Positions 1 through 6,557 of a DNA stretch of 13,434 bases are shown piece by piece. The position numbers and the translations under genes are program-made. The notes below the pieces were generated by a model, which ran no database searches, was not told where the DNA came from, and saw only the letters and a program-made list of their open reading frames with translations. This stretch comes from Chloroflexota bacterium (GTDB lineage: Bacteria > Chloroflexota > Dehalococcoidia > DSTF01 > JACRBR01), in assembly GCA_021813085.1 (NCBI GenBank), contig JAKAMA010000022.1, positions 1 through 13,434 of the forward strand, written 5' to 3'. Position 1 is the stretch's first letter. Each line of letters starts with the position of its first letter.

Positions 1-4
1 AGGC

Positions 5-84
5 CACGGAAGGGTCTCCTGGGGCGCTCTCGGCGCCGGGCGATCGTGTCCTGGAGTATAGGGTCGGGCGGCGGAGGCGGGCAA
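5..84 (-). promoter_or_regulatory. Outward promoter, RBS and GTG start of a gene leaving the left edge
   Basis: On the minus strand a TTGCCC -35 (84-79), an 18-bp spacer and a near-consensus TATACT -10 (60-55) are followed by an AGGAGA Shine-Dalgarno (20-15) and a GTG at 7-5 with a 7-nt gap. This suggests a gene beginning at position 7 and running off the window, so its product cannot be told. The promoter lies directly after the point where the RHS core remnant loses similarity to the other RHS copies, so the remnant ends where the next gene's control region starts. The reading is by eye from consensus resemblance. Confidence 0.5.
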
Positions 85-102
85 GCGGCGCTCGCGCCAC
101 GA

Positions 103-252
103 ACGAACCGCCCGACCGTCGTGCTGTAGAAGCGCGCCTTGTAGTTGTACAGCCCCAGCGCCGCGTCGCCGGGCTCCTGCTGCTGCCCGGTGTAGAGCTT
201 GTCCGTCTGCGCGACGCCGCCCGCGCGCGTGGCGCCGTACGGCCAGTACGCC
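103..252 (-). repeat. RHS core direct repeat, copy 1 of 3 (150 bp)
   Basis: This 150-bp segment begins ACGAACCG and ends GTACGCC on the plus strand. It matches 11031-11180 and 13060-13209 over the same length with no gaps and only scattered substitutions. It encodes the RHS AYWPYG to GRFV stretch and has the same orientation as the other copies. Confidence 0.9.
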
Positions 253-301
253 GTCTCGGCGACGGTCGCGCCGGCCGCGTCGAGCACTGCGTTTCGCCGG
301 G

Positions 302-775
302 TCATGAACACTCGAGACGATACACGGCAAACACCGTTACGTATGCCGCAGACTGTCGTTCGAACGCCGCACTCTCCCGTGCGGCATCTGGTCTAAGTAT
401 CGGCGCCGCCCACGCGCCTTGATTCATGTTCCAGTAGTCGATGCAGTCTGCGCCGTTCTCCGCAGCAATGACGTCGCTGTCGGTAATGTGCGCTCGCGGA
501 TTGGGCACGGGATGTGTTACTTTCCATCCGTTGGCTTCCAGCTTCGGAACGAGCTTATCGCGGAGTTCCGAAAACGTGAGCTGGGTGCCAAGGACCAGGA
601 ACGGGTCCCCCGAACCATCCGTCCCATCCACTAACACCACGAATGAGGGATCGGCCTTCAACTCGCTCGGACCTGGAAACGGCATCTGTCGCGTTCCCTG
701 TTGCGGCAGTTCACCACAAACCGCCGCCGCGACGAAGAAACTAAGAACAAGGCACAACAACAGTATTCGTCGCAT
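302..775 (-). CDS. Secreted hypothetical protein, candidate immunity protein of an RHS cassette
   Basis: This is a 157-aa protein that I do not recognise. It starts with a clear signal peptide (MRRILLLCLVLSFFVAAAVC, cleavage likely near residues 19-22). The cysteine context AAVC is a poor lipobox, so signal peptidase I is likelier. The mature part is polar, with FVVLVDGTDGSGDP, TFSELRDKLVPKLEANGWKV and a late GADCIDYWNMNQGAW stretch, ending in a hydrophobic strand VTVFAVYRLEC. ATG 775 has a GGGAG ribosome site nine bases upstream. Base composition is clearly less GC-rich than in the RHS cores on both sides. It lies after a chimeric RHS ORF and before an RHS core remnant, the usual slot for an immunity gene or tip cassette in RHS loci. 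That role is an inference from position only. Confidence 0.6.
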   Translation of the reverse strand: MRRILLLCLVLSFFVAAAVCGELPQQGTRQMPFPGPSELKADPSFVVLVDGTDGSGDPFLVLGTQLTFSELRDKLVPKLEANGWKVTHPVPNPRAHITDSDVIAAENGADCIDYWNMNQGAWAAPILRPDAARESAAFERQSAAYVTVFAVYRLECS

Positions 776-821
776 CTGGGTTGGCTCCCTATTGATTGGG
801 CGAGCGGTCCCTCATGAGGAG

Positions 822-844
822 GCCTGCGTCGCCACGACGGTGCC
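822..844 (-). repeat. Short RHS core remnant (GTVVATQA)
   Basis: The 23 bases here match 13207-13229 in the intact RHS core with one mismatch and encode GTVVATQA on the minus strand. The frame then reaches a stop after ASS. This fragment sits between the chimeric ORF and the secreted protein, showing that RHS core DNA once continued through this point. Confidence 0.6.
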
Positions 845-878
845 GGCGCTGCCGGTGACCGCTGCGGCGACCCGAGAG

Positions 879-1766
879 TCAAGAGCGAGGCTGCGCATCC
901 TTCGCGCGTGGGTCAGAGAAGAGCTTGTGCCTGCCGCTATCGGTGATCTGCAGCCACAGGTCGTCGCGATCGAAGATCTGTCGCACCGTGTGTGCGTCGC
1001 GGCTACCGGTCTCATATTCGGCTTCAATCGCCGTGTAATCATCGGCTGTTGACGTTCTCTGGTGACCGCTCGGTTCTTCAGCCCACATGCTGATCATGTG
1101 CAACGCTGCCAACCGACGCAATGCATGAAAGAACTCTGCGATATTGGCTGACGTTAGCGGCAACACCTCTGGCAGCACGATCGATAGAGGGGCACAATGG
1201 TCTGGAAGAAGCGCGAGGATAAAGAACTCAGTCGGGCTGAGGGCTTGTTGATCTGTCGACATTCTTGATGCCTCTGCGTCCAACGAACCGTCCTTGCTCG
1301 CCAAAGAGTTCGTGCCCGCGCCGCCCGCCGGCGGCACCCCGGACGGGCCGGATGGCTCGCGCATCGCCACCGCGCGCCCGTAGGCCTGGTAGTACTTCGT
1401 CACGCCGCCATCGCCCTTCTTCTCGTAGACGCCTCCAATGTACACCGTGCTGTCGCTCGCCACCCGGTAGGTCACCTCGACCCAGGCCTGCGTGATGTAG
1501 TTCCAGGCGCCGGGCGTGGAATAGATCTGGAACCCGAACTCCGTCCCGGCGTTGAGCTCGGCCGCCGTCCACGACTGCCCCGTGCGCGGGTTGACGGTCA
1601 TGTCCCACTGGTCGTTGCGCCAGCCGGCGGCATTCGTGCTGTGGTACGTCGGGCCGCGGGTGTCCACCCCCTGCCTCGCGGCGATGCGCCCCTTTGAGTA
1701 CGCTAAGCCATGCCCGAGCGACTGCGCCGGCCCAGCGGCCGGTACCTGCGCGACCGCGCCCCTCAC
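879..1766 (-). CDS. Chimeric RHS fragment with unrelated C-terminal domain
   Basis: This 295-aa open frame starts at GTG 1766 behind an AGGAGG with a 5-nt gap. Residues about 36-100 (RGPTYHSTNAAGW ... NYITQAWVEVTYR) look like a wall-protein or lectin-type beta module. Residues about 108-152 are RHS core (VYIGGVYEKKGDGGVTKYYQ, GRAVAMREPSG). After GGAGT the RHS similarity stops, where the intact copy continues LLWLLADHLGG. Residues 169-295 are a different protein (MSTDQQALSPTEFFILALL ... LWLQITDSGRHKLFSDPRA) of lower GC, with a helical, winged-helix-like look at its ITDSGRHKL end. An internal ATG at 1262 with a weak AGAGG site eight bases upstream could make that part a separate 127-aa protein. 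No toxin motif is visible. The RHS part lacks its YD repeats and DPSG junction, so it is a fragment. The tail may be a passenger or immunity gene. Confidence 0.55.
   Translation of the reverse strand: MRGAVAQVPAAGPAQSLGHGLAYSKGRIAARQGVDTRGPTYHSTNAAGWRNDQWDMTVNPRTGQSWTAAELNAGTEFGFQIYSTPGAWNYITQAWVEVTYRVASDSTVYIGGVYEKKGDGGVTKYYQAYGRAVAMREPSGPSGVPPAGGAGTNSLASKDGSLDAEASRMSTDQQALSPTEFFILALLPDHCAPLSIVLPEVLPLTSANIAEFFHALRRLAALHMISMWAEEPSGHQRTSTADDYTAIEAEYETGSRDAHTVRQIFDRDDLWLQITDSGRHKLFSDPRAKDAQPRS
1311..1433 (-). repeat. RHS core direct repeat B, left copy (123 bp)
   Basis: This matches 13287-13409 with three mismatches that I can count and no gaps, in the same orientation, 11,976 bp apart. It encodes VYEKKGDGGVTKYYQ to PPAGGAG of the RHS core. 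Both flanks diverge abruptly: unrelated protein on the lower-coordinate side, and a different upstream sequence beyond GVYE. Confidence 0.9.
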
Positions 1767-2063
1767 GGCCGCCTCCTGCTCCCGGCGCCCCGGGCCCCTG
1801 CGGCATGACGGAAGAACAGCGGCCCCCGTCCGAACAGCGCCCCTCCGGCGAAGGCGACGCGCCTCCGCGGGACGGACGGCCGCCCTGCACGAGGGCTCAT
1901 GGTGCGTCAGGAGGGCGAACGCTGGCCGCTGTCTGGCTGGGCGAGCGGGCAGTTGGCGCGGTACCGGCTGAGCACCTTCGAGTCCGCCTCATGATCGAAG
2001 GTCGACCGCCGCCGCCATCCACGCACATTCATGATGGAGGCCGTCCCCCGCGCGACCGTGCCG
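1767..2063. other. Non-coding or degenerate stretch between RHS debris and the metal gene set
   Basis: No recognisable gene lies here. A 31-codon plus-strand frame (1899-1994, MVRQEGERWPLSGWASGQLA...) and a 41-codon minus-strand frame (2032-1907, MNVRGWRRRSTFDHEADSKV...) overlap each other. Neither has a good ribosome site or a known motif, and either could be the end of a broken gene. No clear terminator hairpin with a T-run follows the CopC-CopD-BNR stop at 2064. Confidence 0.4.
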
Positions 2064-4736
2064 TCAGCCGGCAGGCACAGCGGCGCCGGTTGGAGGACCG
2101 TTGAGGGGCAGGCGCCAGATCCCGATGCCGGCCACGAAGAGCGCGTCACCATCGGGTCCGGACGTGATGAGCAGCCCCTCGGCGATGCCGTCCTTGATGC
2201 TGTCGTCGCCTACCGGCGACCAGTCGATGCCGTTCCGGCTCTGGAAGACACCCTGGCCCGTCGTCGCGACGTACATGTCGCCATCTCCGCTGACGGCGAA
2301 GCCGGCGCCGTGTACGATCGCTGTCTTCGCCCGCGTCCAGGTGTCTCCCGCGTCGTCGCTCATCCAGACGCCGCTGCCCATGGATCCCACGAACCATCGC
2401 GCCGGGTCTTGAGGGTCGATCAGCAGTGACATGACACCACCGGGGAGATCGGGATGCGTGCGGGCCACTTGCCAGGTAACGCCGCCGTCCCGGCTCACCG
2501 CCAGCACGCCCGGCCGGCGCCCCGCGAGGAACGTGCCGCCGGGGCCCGCCGTGACCGCCGTCCACATCAGCGGGTTCGGCCCTCCACCCGGGTTCACCGC
2601 CTCTTTGACGGCAGGCAGGCGTAGCGTCCACGTTGCACCGCCGTCGCCGCTCGCATAGATCCCCTGCTGCGCCGCAATGACCATGACGCGCGGGTCCGCG
2701 GGATCGATGGCGACGTCGTTGACCCCGTTGCCGGGCTGCTCGAACACCGGTACCCATGTCTTGCCTCCGTCGGTGCTCTTCAGCAGCGAGTCCCACGCCG
2801 CCGCGAGGAACGTTGCCGGTGCCGACGGGTCGGCGACGACATGGTAGGCGCTGGACCCGTACGGCGCGCTCCAACTCAGGCCGCCGTCCGTGCTGCGCAG
2901 AAAGCCAGCACCGGACGCAGCGACGAGGATGCGCGGGTCGCCGGCCGCCTTCGCGACGGAATACACGACCGTGTCTCGCGCCAGGACCTGCTGGTACCCG
3001 GGCCGCTGGGACACGGTGTCGACGACGAACCGCGCGCTCGCGTCGTCGGCGGTGCTGCGCCTCACGTCGACCGTGATCTTCCACCGGCCTTTGAAGGGAA
3101 GGTACGGCCCCGTGACCGCGTAGGTGTCGTCGCCGGCCACATGGGCGATCACGCGGGACTCGCCGATGGGCGCGTCGAGCGGCTGGAAGCGGAAGCGCAC
3201 CTGCGTGATGCCGAGCCCCTTTCCCAGCACGCACGGTTGATTGGGGTTGGTGCACGTCTGCTGGATCTGCGCCGCGATGCGCGCCTCCCCGCTGCTGGCC
3301 GGCTGAATCGTCAGGTCGATGACCAGATCGCCGGCGGCGCCGTGCTCCGTGATGACGCTCGTGAGCCTTGCCGCCTGCGGCAGGGCGCGTGAGACGAGCG
3401 AACTCGCGGGCGTGGCGAGCGTCATCAGCGCGACGGCGGCCAGGATCGCGGCAGCAGCCAGCGCTTCCAGCGGAAGCGATCGCTGGAGCACCCGCCAGGG
3501 CCGCGCGGCATGCCGCCGGTCCCAGCCGCGCGCGAGGAGAAAGTTTGCGGCTCCCAGCACGAGCACGACCACCACCAGCGCCAGCTTCGCCGTCAGCGCC
3601 TTGCCGTACGTCGTGTCGACGAACGAACGGAGCGTCGGCATCTCCTCGACGGTGCGATAGATGCCCGTGAGCAGGATCAGGGCAAACGATCCGACCGCGA
3701 CCCACGCGAACCGCCTGATCCCGCGCACGACGAAGGTGCGCCGCACGCCGCTCGGGTCACGCCGGCTCCAGAGCAGCAGCACCGCCAGCCCGAACACGGC
3801 GCCGATCCAGGCGGCCGACGCGACGAGGTGGACGAAGTCGGCCGCCACGGGGAGATCCGAAGACCACGCCGCGGCGTGGCTCGAGAGCGACTCCGTCAGC
3901 AGGATCCCGGTGATGACGCCCGCGAGCGCCGCCATCCACTGGCGAAAGCGCGCGGGACGGACTGCTGCCGCGGCGCAGATCGCCGCCGCCACACCGGCCA
4001 GCACCATTCTCGCGACCCAGAGCTGTCCCCAGGCGGACCGGTTGATGATCTCGCCCGCGGCACCAAGCCCTCCGGCGTCGTGCGCACGGAGCAGCAGCGT
4101 CGCGACGCCGCCCGCAACCACGGCCACCAGGCTGACCGCGCCGACGGCGATGAACGTGCGGCGAGGGTACGGCGCGCCGTCCTCCGGCCGGCCGTACAGG
4201 AACACCAGCGTCACCATCCCGCCGGCCGCGAGCGCGCCGAGCAGGCTCACCCACTGCGCCACCACCTCCGTGATCGAGGGCCGGTAGTCGGGCGAGGTGA
4301 CCCTGCCCGCGTCCGCGCTCGTTGGCGCGACGCCAACACCGAAGGAGAACGAGCCATCCAGCCGGTGCCCATCGACCGACGAAAACGACGTCCAGGCGAC
4401 GATATAGGTGCCCTGCGGGAGCTTCGGGACGGACAGCGTGAGCTGTGCTGCGTCAGCGTCGTTGTAGGAGGCGGTGACGCCCGGCACGGCCTTCTTCGTC
4501 GCGTCGAGGAGCCTCGCACTCGTCAGATCCCGCGCCAGCGCCTCGCTGAACCACAGGTTGATGGTCTTCGGGCTCTGCTCAAGTCTCGCTCCCTCGGCCG
4601 GATCGGAACGCACGAGCACCGCGTGCGCGGATGCGCCGCGAGCCAGTAGCAGGCTGCCGGCGAGTCCGATGATGAGCGCACCGGCCAGCGAGATTAGCAC
4701 CCGGCGACGCAGCGCTGGACACCGCCCTCGTCGCAT
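2064..4736 (-). CDS. CopC-CopD copper transport protein fused to a BNR (Asp-box) beta-propeller
   Basis: This is an 890-aa membrane protein, probably for copper binding and uptake or handling at the cell surface. From ATG 4736 it has a signal peptide ending GASA, so the mature chain starts HAVLVRSDP with His38, as in CopC. DGH at 122-124 is the second CopC copper-site motif. Residues about 156-442 form about eight membrane helices of CopD type (SSHAAAW, DFVHLVASAAWIG). Residues 451-571 are a beta domain resembling YtkA/FixH-type modules. Residues about 580-885 carry six Asp-boxes: STDGGLSW 615, STDGGKTW 654, SGDGGATW 696, SRDGGVTW 748, SDDAGDTW 793 and SRNGIDW 833. These predict a sialidase-fold propeller without evidence of sialidase activity. 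CopC and CopD are usually two proteins or a two-domain fusion, and the propeller is the unusual part. A TTG at 4763 is an alternative start; neither start has a clear ribosome site. It is the last gene of the run, 93 nt after its neighbour. Confidence 0.88.
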   Translation of the reverse strand: MRRGRCPALRRRVLISLAGALIIGLAGSLLLARGASAHAVLVRSDPAEGARLEQSPKTINLWFSEALARDLTSARLLDATKKAVPGVTASYNDADAAQLTLSVPKLPQGTYIVAWTSFSSVDGHRLDGSFSFGVGVAPTSADAGRVTSPDYRPSITEVVAQWVSLLGALAAGGMVTLVFLYGRPEDGAPYPRRTFIAVGAVSLVAVVAGGVATLLLRAHDAGGLGAAGEIINRSAWGQLWVARMVLAGVAAAICAAAAVRPARFRQWMAALAGVITGILLTESLSSHAAAWSSDLPVAADFVHLVASAAWIGAVFGLAVLLLWSRRDPSGVRRTFVVRGIRRFAWVAVGSFALILLTGIYRTVEEMPTLRSFVDTTYGKALTAKLALVVVVLVLGAANFLLARGWDRRHAARPWRVLQRSLPLEALAAAAILAAVALMTLATPASSLVSRALPQAARLTSVITEHGAAGDLVIDLTIQPASSGEARIAAQIQQTCTNPNQPCVLGKGLGITQVRFRFQPLDAPIGESRVIAHVAGDDTYAVTGPYLPFKGRWKITVDVRRSTADDASARFVVDTVSQRPGYQQVLARDTVVYSVAKAAGDPRILVAASGAGFLRSTDGGLSWSAPYGSSAYHVVADPSAPATFLAAAWDSLLKSTDGGKTWVPVFEQPGNGVNDVAIDPADPRVMVIAAQQGIYASGDGGATWTLRLPAVKEAVNPGGGPNPLMWTAVTAGPGGTFLAGRRPGVLAVSRDGGVTWQVARTHPDLPGGVMSLLIDPQDPARWFVGSMGSGVWMSDDAGDTWTRAKTAIVHGAGFAVSGDGDMYVATTGQGVFQSRNGIDWSPVGDDSIKDGIAEGLLITSGPDGDALFVAGIGIWRLPLNGPPTGAAVPAG

Positions 4737-4829
4737 TCGGGTGAGGATATCGATCAACGACAAGTCCGTGGCGTCTGTTCTTCCTGGATCGTTTCGTCGT
4801 CGATCCGTGTGCTTCTCTGCGCGATGCCG

Positions 4830-5120
4830 TCAGAACCCATCTGCCGATGAGGATGCAGCCGAAACGGACGGCGGTTGCGCGGGCTCGGAGAGCTGTGACT
4901 CCAACCACGCGATCTCCCGGTCCACTTCGGCCCTCCTGGTGCGCAGCGCGTCGACTTGCTGGTCGCCTGCGTGCCCACGTCCCTGCATCATGCCCATGCA
5001 GGACATGCCGCCGCTGGTGCCCTTCGTCAGCCCGAAGCGCCGCAGCAGCGCCGGGCCGTACGTGGTGAGCGGGCAGACAAGGGCGGTACCGGCGACGATC
5101 GCGATGATCACGAGAGTCAT
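4830..5120 (-). CDS. Small Met-rich single-span membrane protein with coiled coil
   Basis: This 96-aa protein has an N-terminal membrane helix (about 2-20, VIIAIVAGTALVCPLTTYG), a short metal-ligand-rich patch MSCMGMMQGRGH (39-50), a predicted coiled coil (about 55-78, VDALRTRRAEVDREIAWLES) and a Ser/Ala tail. The plan is the same as that of the 89-aa protein at 6223-6492, although sequence identity is low. The Met/Cys/His patch next to the membrane would suit Cu(I) binding, by inference from composition and from copper-protein neighbours. It starts 15 nt after the cupredoxin stop behind a GAGAGA-like site, so it belongs to the same transcript. I do not assign a family. Confidence 0.7.
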   Translation of the reverse strand: MTLVIIAIVAGTALVCPLTTYGPALLRRFGLTKGTSGGMSCMGMMQGRGHAGDQQVDALRTRRAEVDREIAWLESQLSEPAQPPSVSAASSSADGF

Positions 5121-5135
5121 GGAGTTCTCTCTCGA

Positions 5136-5528
5136 CTACTGCTTCTCCACGATCACCACGCCGTTCATGAGAGGGTGGTGGAAGGTGCACTGATACCGGT
5201 AGACGCCGGGCTTGTCGAAGGTGAAGCTGAACCGGTCGCCCTGCTTCATCACGGGACTCAGAAAGACGCTGTGGATCTCGCTGACGTTGTGCACGACCGG
5301 GTCCTCGTTGACCCACGTCACCGTCGTGCCCGGCTTGACCTTGATGCCTTGCGGCACGAACTGGATGTTCTTCAGCTCTACGGTCACCGAGTTCCCCGTG
5401 ACGGTCACCGGGTTGCGCTCGCCGTACGCGTCGACCGATGCCTGCCCGCTGCTGCCGCCGCAAGCCGCGAGCACCGCGACGCTCGCGAGCACGACGATGA
5501 TCAGCGCCGCCCTGCGAGCGCTCATCAT
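5136..5528 (-). CDS. Plastocyanin-like cupredoxin lipoprotein
   Basis: This 130-aa exported blue copper protein is a probable electron carrier or copper-binding protein. A signal peptide ends in a good lipobox (VLAAC, Cys23), so it should be lipid-anchored. The cupredoxin fold is marked by VTVELKNIQFVPQGIKVKPG and TVTWVNEDPVVHNV (His80), then YRYQCTFHHPLMNG with Cys114, His117/His118 and Met121 as likely ligands. The usual small-cupredoxin motif is CxxHxxM. An extra residue here makes it C-x2-H-H-x2-M, so either histidine might ligate. ATG 5528 overlaps the stop of the upstream thioredoxin-like gene (ATGATGA), with a second ATG directly behind it; both point to translational coupling. Confidence 0.85.
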   Translation of the reverse strand: MMSARRAALIIVVLASVAVLAACGGSSGQASVDAYGERNPVTVTGNSVTVELKNIQFVPQGIKVKPGTTVTWVNEDPVVHNVSEIHSVFLSPVMKQGDRFSFTFDKPGVYRYQCTFHHPLMNGVVIVEKQ

Positions 5529-6226
5529 GGCGTCGCCACCGGCACGCTGGAGCCGGGTGAAGCGCCCGCCTCGCCCGTCCGCGCGCGCGCCGACGCCAGC
5601 GCGGCCAGAAGCTGATTCACGTTCGCCGGCGCCGCACCTGGCAACTCGCTGAGCGAGGCCTGTTCGCCAGCGACGATCTTCCCGGACTTGTCGATGATCA
5701 CGTAGCCCATGAACGGCATGCCCATCATGTCGCTCCACATGCCGATGCTCCGCAGGAAGGTGTACGGCGGCCCTTCCTGGAGCAGCGGGTAGGCCGTCAC
5801 ACCGTGCTTCGCGGCCGTGTCGCGCCCGGTCTGGCCGGTCTCGTATCCGACCACAGCGAGGTACGCGCCCGCGGCCGCGAAGTCTGGCGCGCGCCGCTGC
5901 AACTCGGCAATCAGCTCGCGGCAGCCCAGACAGAAGTCACCCATGTACCCCACGAGGACGATGTCCTTCTTGCCGAGGTACTGCCCGAGGTCGAACATCT
6001 GGCCCGTCCGGCTGTCCTCCAGCTTCACCGCCTGGACCTTCTGGCCGTCCGGCACCGCGCCGCTGCCCATCGATCCGGAACCGCCGCGGAGGTTCCATGC
6101 GAAGGCGCCGGCACCGACCGCAGCGACCGCGAGCAGAAGCCACCACACCTTTCGCCGGTTGCGGCGATGCGACCACCAGGACTTGTTCTGCGGCCCCCTG
6201 GTTCGCGGTGCGGACGAATCGCTCAC
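5525..6226 (-). CDS. Membrane-anchored thioredoxin-like (AhpC/TSA, TlpA-type) protein
   Basis: This 233-aa protein has a basic N-terminus, one membrane helix (about 27-45, KVWWLLLAVAAVGAGAFAW) and an exported thioredoxin-fold domain. The redox motif is CLGC (Cys99-Cys102) in VGYMGDFCLGCRELIAELQ. A later segment, MPFMGYVIIDKSGKIV, corresponds to the cis-Pro and final-strand region of this fold. Proteins of this type reduce or deliver copper to cupredoxins or oxidases, or reduce disulfides. The place immediately before a cupredoxin suggests maturation of that copper site, which is an inference. The linker 47-57 is Gly/Ser/Met-rich. The GTG start at 6226 overlaps the previous stop by 4 nt (GTGA), and the end overlaps the cupredoxin start. 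The C-terminal 30 residues are low-complexity. Confidence 0.82.
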   Translation of the reverse strand: MSDSSAPRTRGPQNKSWWSHRRNRRKVWWLLLAVAAVGAGAFAWNLRGGSGSMGSGAVPDGQKVQAVKLEDSRTGQMFDLGQYLGKKDIVLVGYMGDFCLGCRELIAELQRRAPDFAAAGAYLAVVGYETGQTGRDTAAKHGVTAYPLLQEGPPYTFLRSIGMWSDMMGMPFMGYVIIDKSGKIVAGEQASLSELPGAAPANVNQLLAALASARARTGEAGASPGSSVPVATP

Positions 6227-6492
6227 TGCGCCTCCTTCTCGACGCGCGACGCGGGCGCTCGGGCACCGTCTCCCATCGACGCGATCCGGGCGTCGAGGAG
6301 CTGCCGCTGCGCCTGGAGCACCGCCAGCCGCTTCTCGGGGTCGGCCGGCAGGTCAGACGGCGCGTTGCCCGTCGCCTCGTGCGCCTCATGACCGTTGCCC
6401 ATGCCCATCATGCCGCGGTCCATGAACCGCATCATCAGGATCATGGCGAGCGGGCACGCGAGCGCGAGCAAGATGAACGGCAGATGCTGCAC
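6223..6492 (-). CDS. Small Met/His-rich membrane protein, first gene after the operator
   Basis: This 89-aa protein comprises a membrane helix (about 4-22, LPFILLALACPLAMILMM), a Met/His patch MRFMDRGMMGMGNGHEAHEA (21-40) and a coiled-coil segment EKRLAVLQAQRQLLDARI. The GTG start at 6492 has GGAGG just upstream with a 4-nt gap. It is the first gene after the BlaI-type palindrome at 6531-6551 and ends by overlapping the thioredoxin-like gene by 4 nt. Short proteins with ACPLxMxxMMR helices are common beside copper genes, often annotated as hypothetical or DUF2933-like. I cannot confirm the family. The methionine-rich patch suggests Cu(I) or Ag(I) binding. Confidence 0.75.
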   Translation of the reverse strand: MQHLPFILLALACPLAMILMMRFMDRGMMGMGNGHEAHEATGNAPSDLPADPEKRLAVLQAQRQLLDARIASMGDGARAPASRVEKEAQ

Positions 6493-6528
6493 GGCACCTC
6501 CATCCGGCCGCAGCGAGGCCGGCGGCGC

Positions 6529-6557
6529 AGTCTACTACATCATGTAGGAGATGTCTA
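6529..6557 (-). promoter_or_regulatory. Sigma70-type promoter with a BlaI/CopY-type operator in the spacer
   Basis: On the minus strand a TAGACA -35 (6557-6552) and a TAGACT -10 (6534-6529) are separated by exactly 17 bp. The spacer carries the perfect palindrome CTACATCATGTAG (6535-6547), which extends to an imperfect 21-bp palindrome at 6531-6551 with one mismatched pair. The TACA...TGTA core is the kind recognised by BlaI/MecI/CopY repressors, and a blaI gene lies just upstream. A repressor here would cover the promoter and control the genes from 6492 down to 2064. The -35 shares its first three bases with the TAG stop of the M56 gene. Confidence 0.75.

Larger units (their letters stand above)
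1..305 (-). pseudogene. RHS core remnant, truncated after GRFV
   Basis: Read from an ATG at 305, this minus-strand frame gives TRRNAVLDAAGATVAETAYW, then the RHS core motifs PYGATRAGG, TDKLYTGQ, DAALGLYNYKARFYSTTVGRFV. The other copies continue with SADP, the paired motif that precedes the RHS toxin tip. Here the frame instead runs into RGASAACPPPPPDP and stays open to the window edge through a promoter-like region. The ATG overlaps the TGA of the secreted protein upstream (ATGA, 305-302). There is no toxin tip, no RHS barrel and no signal, so this is most likely a recombination leftover of an RHS gene rather than a working protein. The homologous part is 103-252. Confidence 0.75.

Noticed and set aside
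103..252. Insertion sequence or terminal inverted repeats behind the repeated segments
   Set aside because: The copies are direct, encode RHS core in frame, and no transposase or inverted ends were found.
1907..2152. 81-codon minus-strand frame in the gap after the CopC-CopD-BNR gene
   Set aside because: The first half overlaps the end of that gene in another frame, there is no ribosome site, and no motif was recognised; it is mentioned only in the gap entry.
2064..3000. Sialidase or neuraminidase activity from the Asp-boxes
   Set aside because: Asp-boxes mark the propeller fold only; no Arg triad or other catalytic sialidase residues could be made out, and the context is copper handling.
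2146..3705. 519-codon minus-strand frame inside the BNR region
   Set aside because: It overlaps the CopC-CopD-BNR gene in another frame and is Arg/Gly-rich low-complexity sequence.
3510..4649. Long plus-strand open frame (379 codons) opposite the CopC-CopD gene
   Set aside because: It is Arg/His/Asp-rich with no motif and lies antisense to a well-supported multi-domain protein. It is a typical GC-rich shadow frame.
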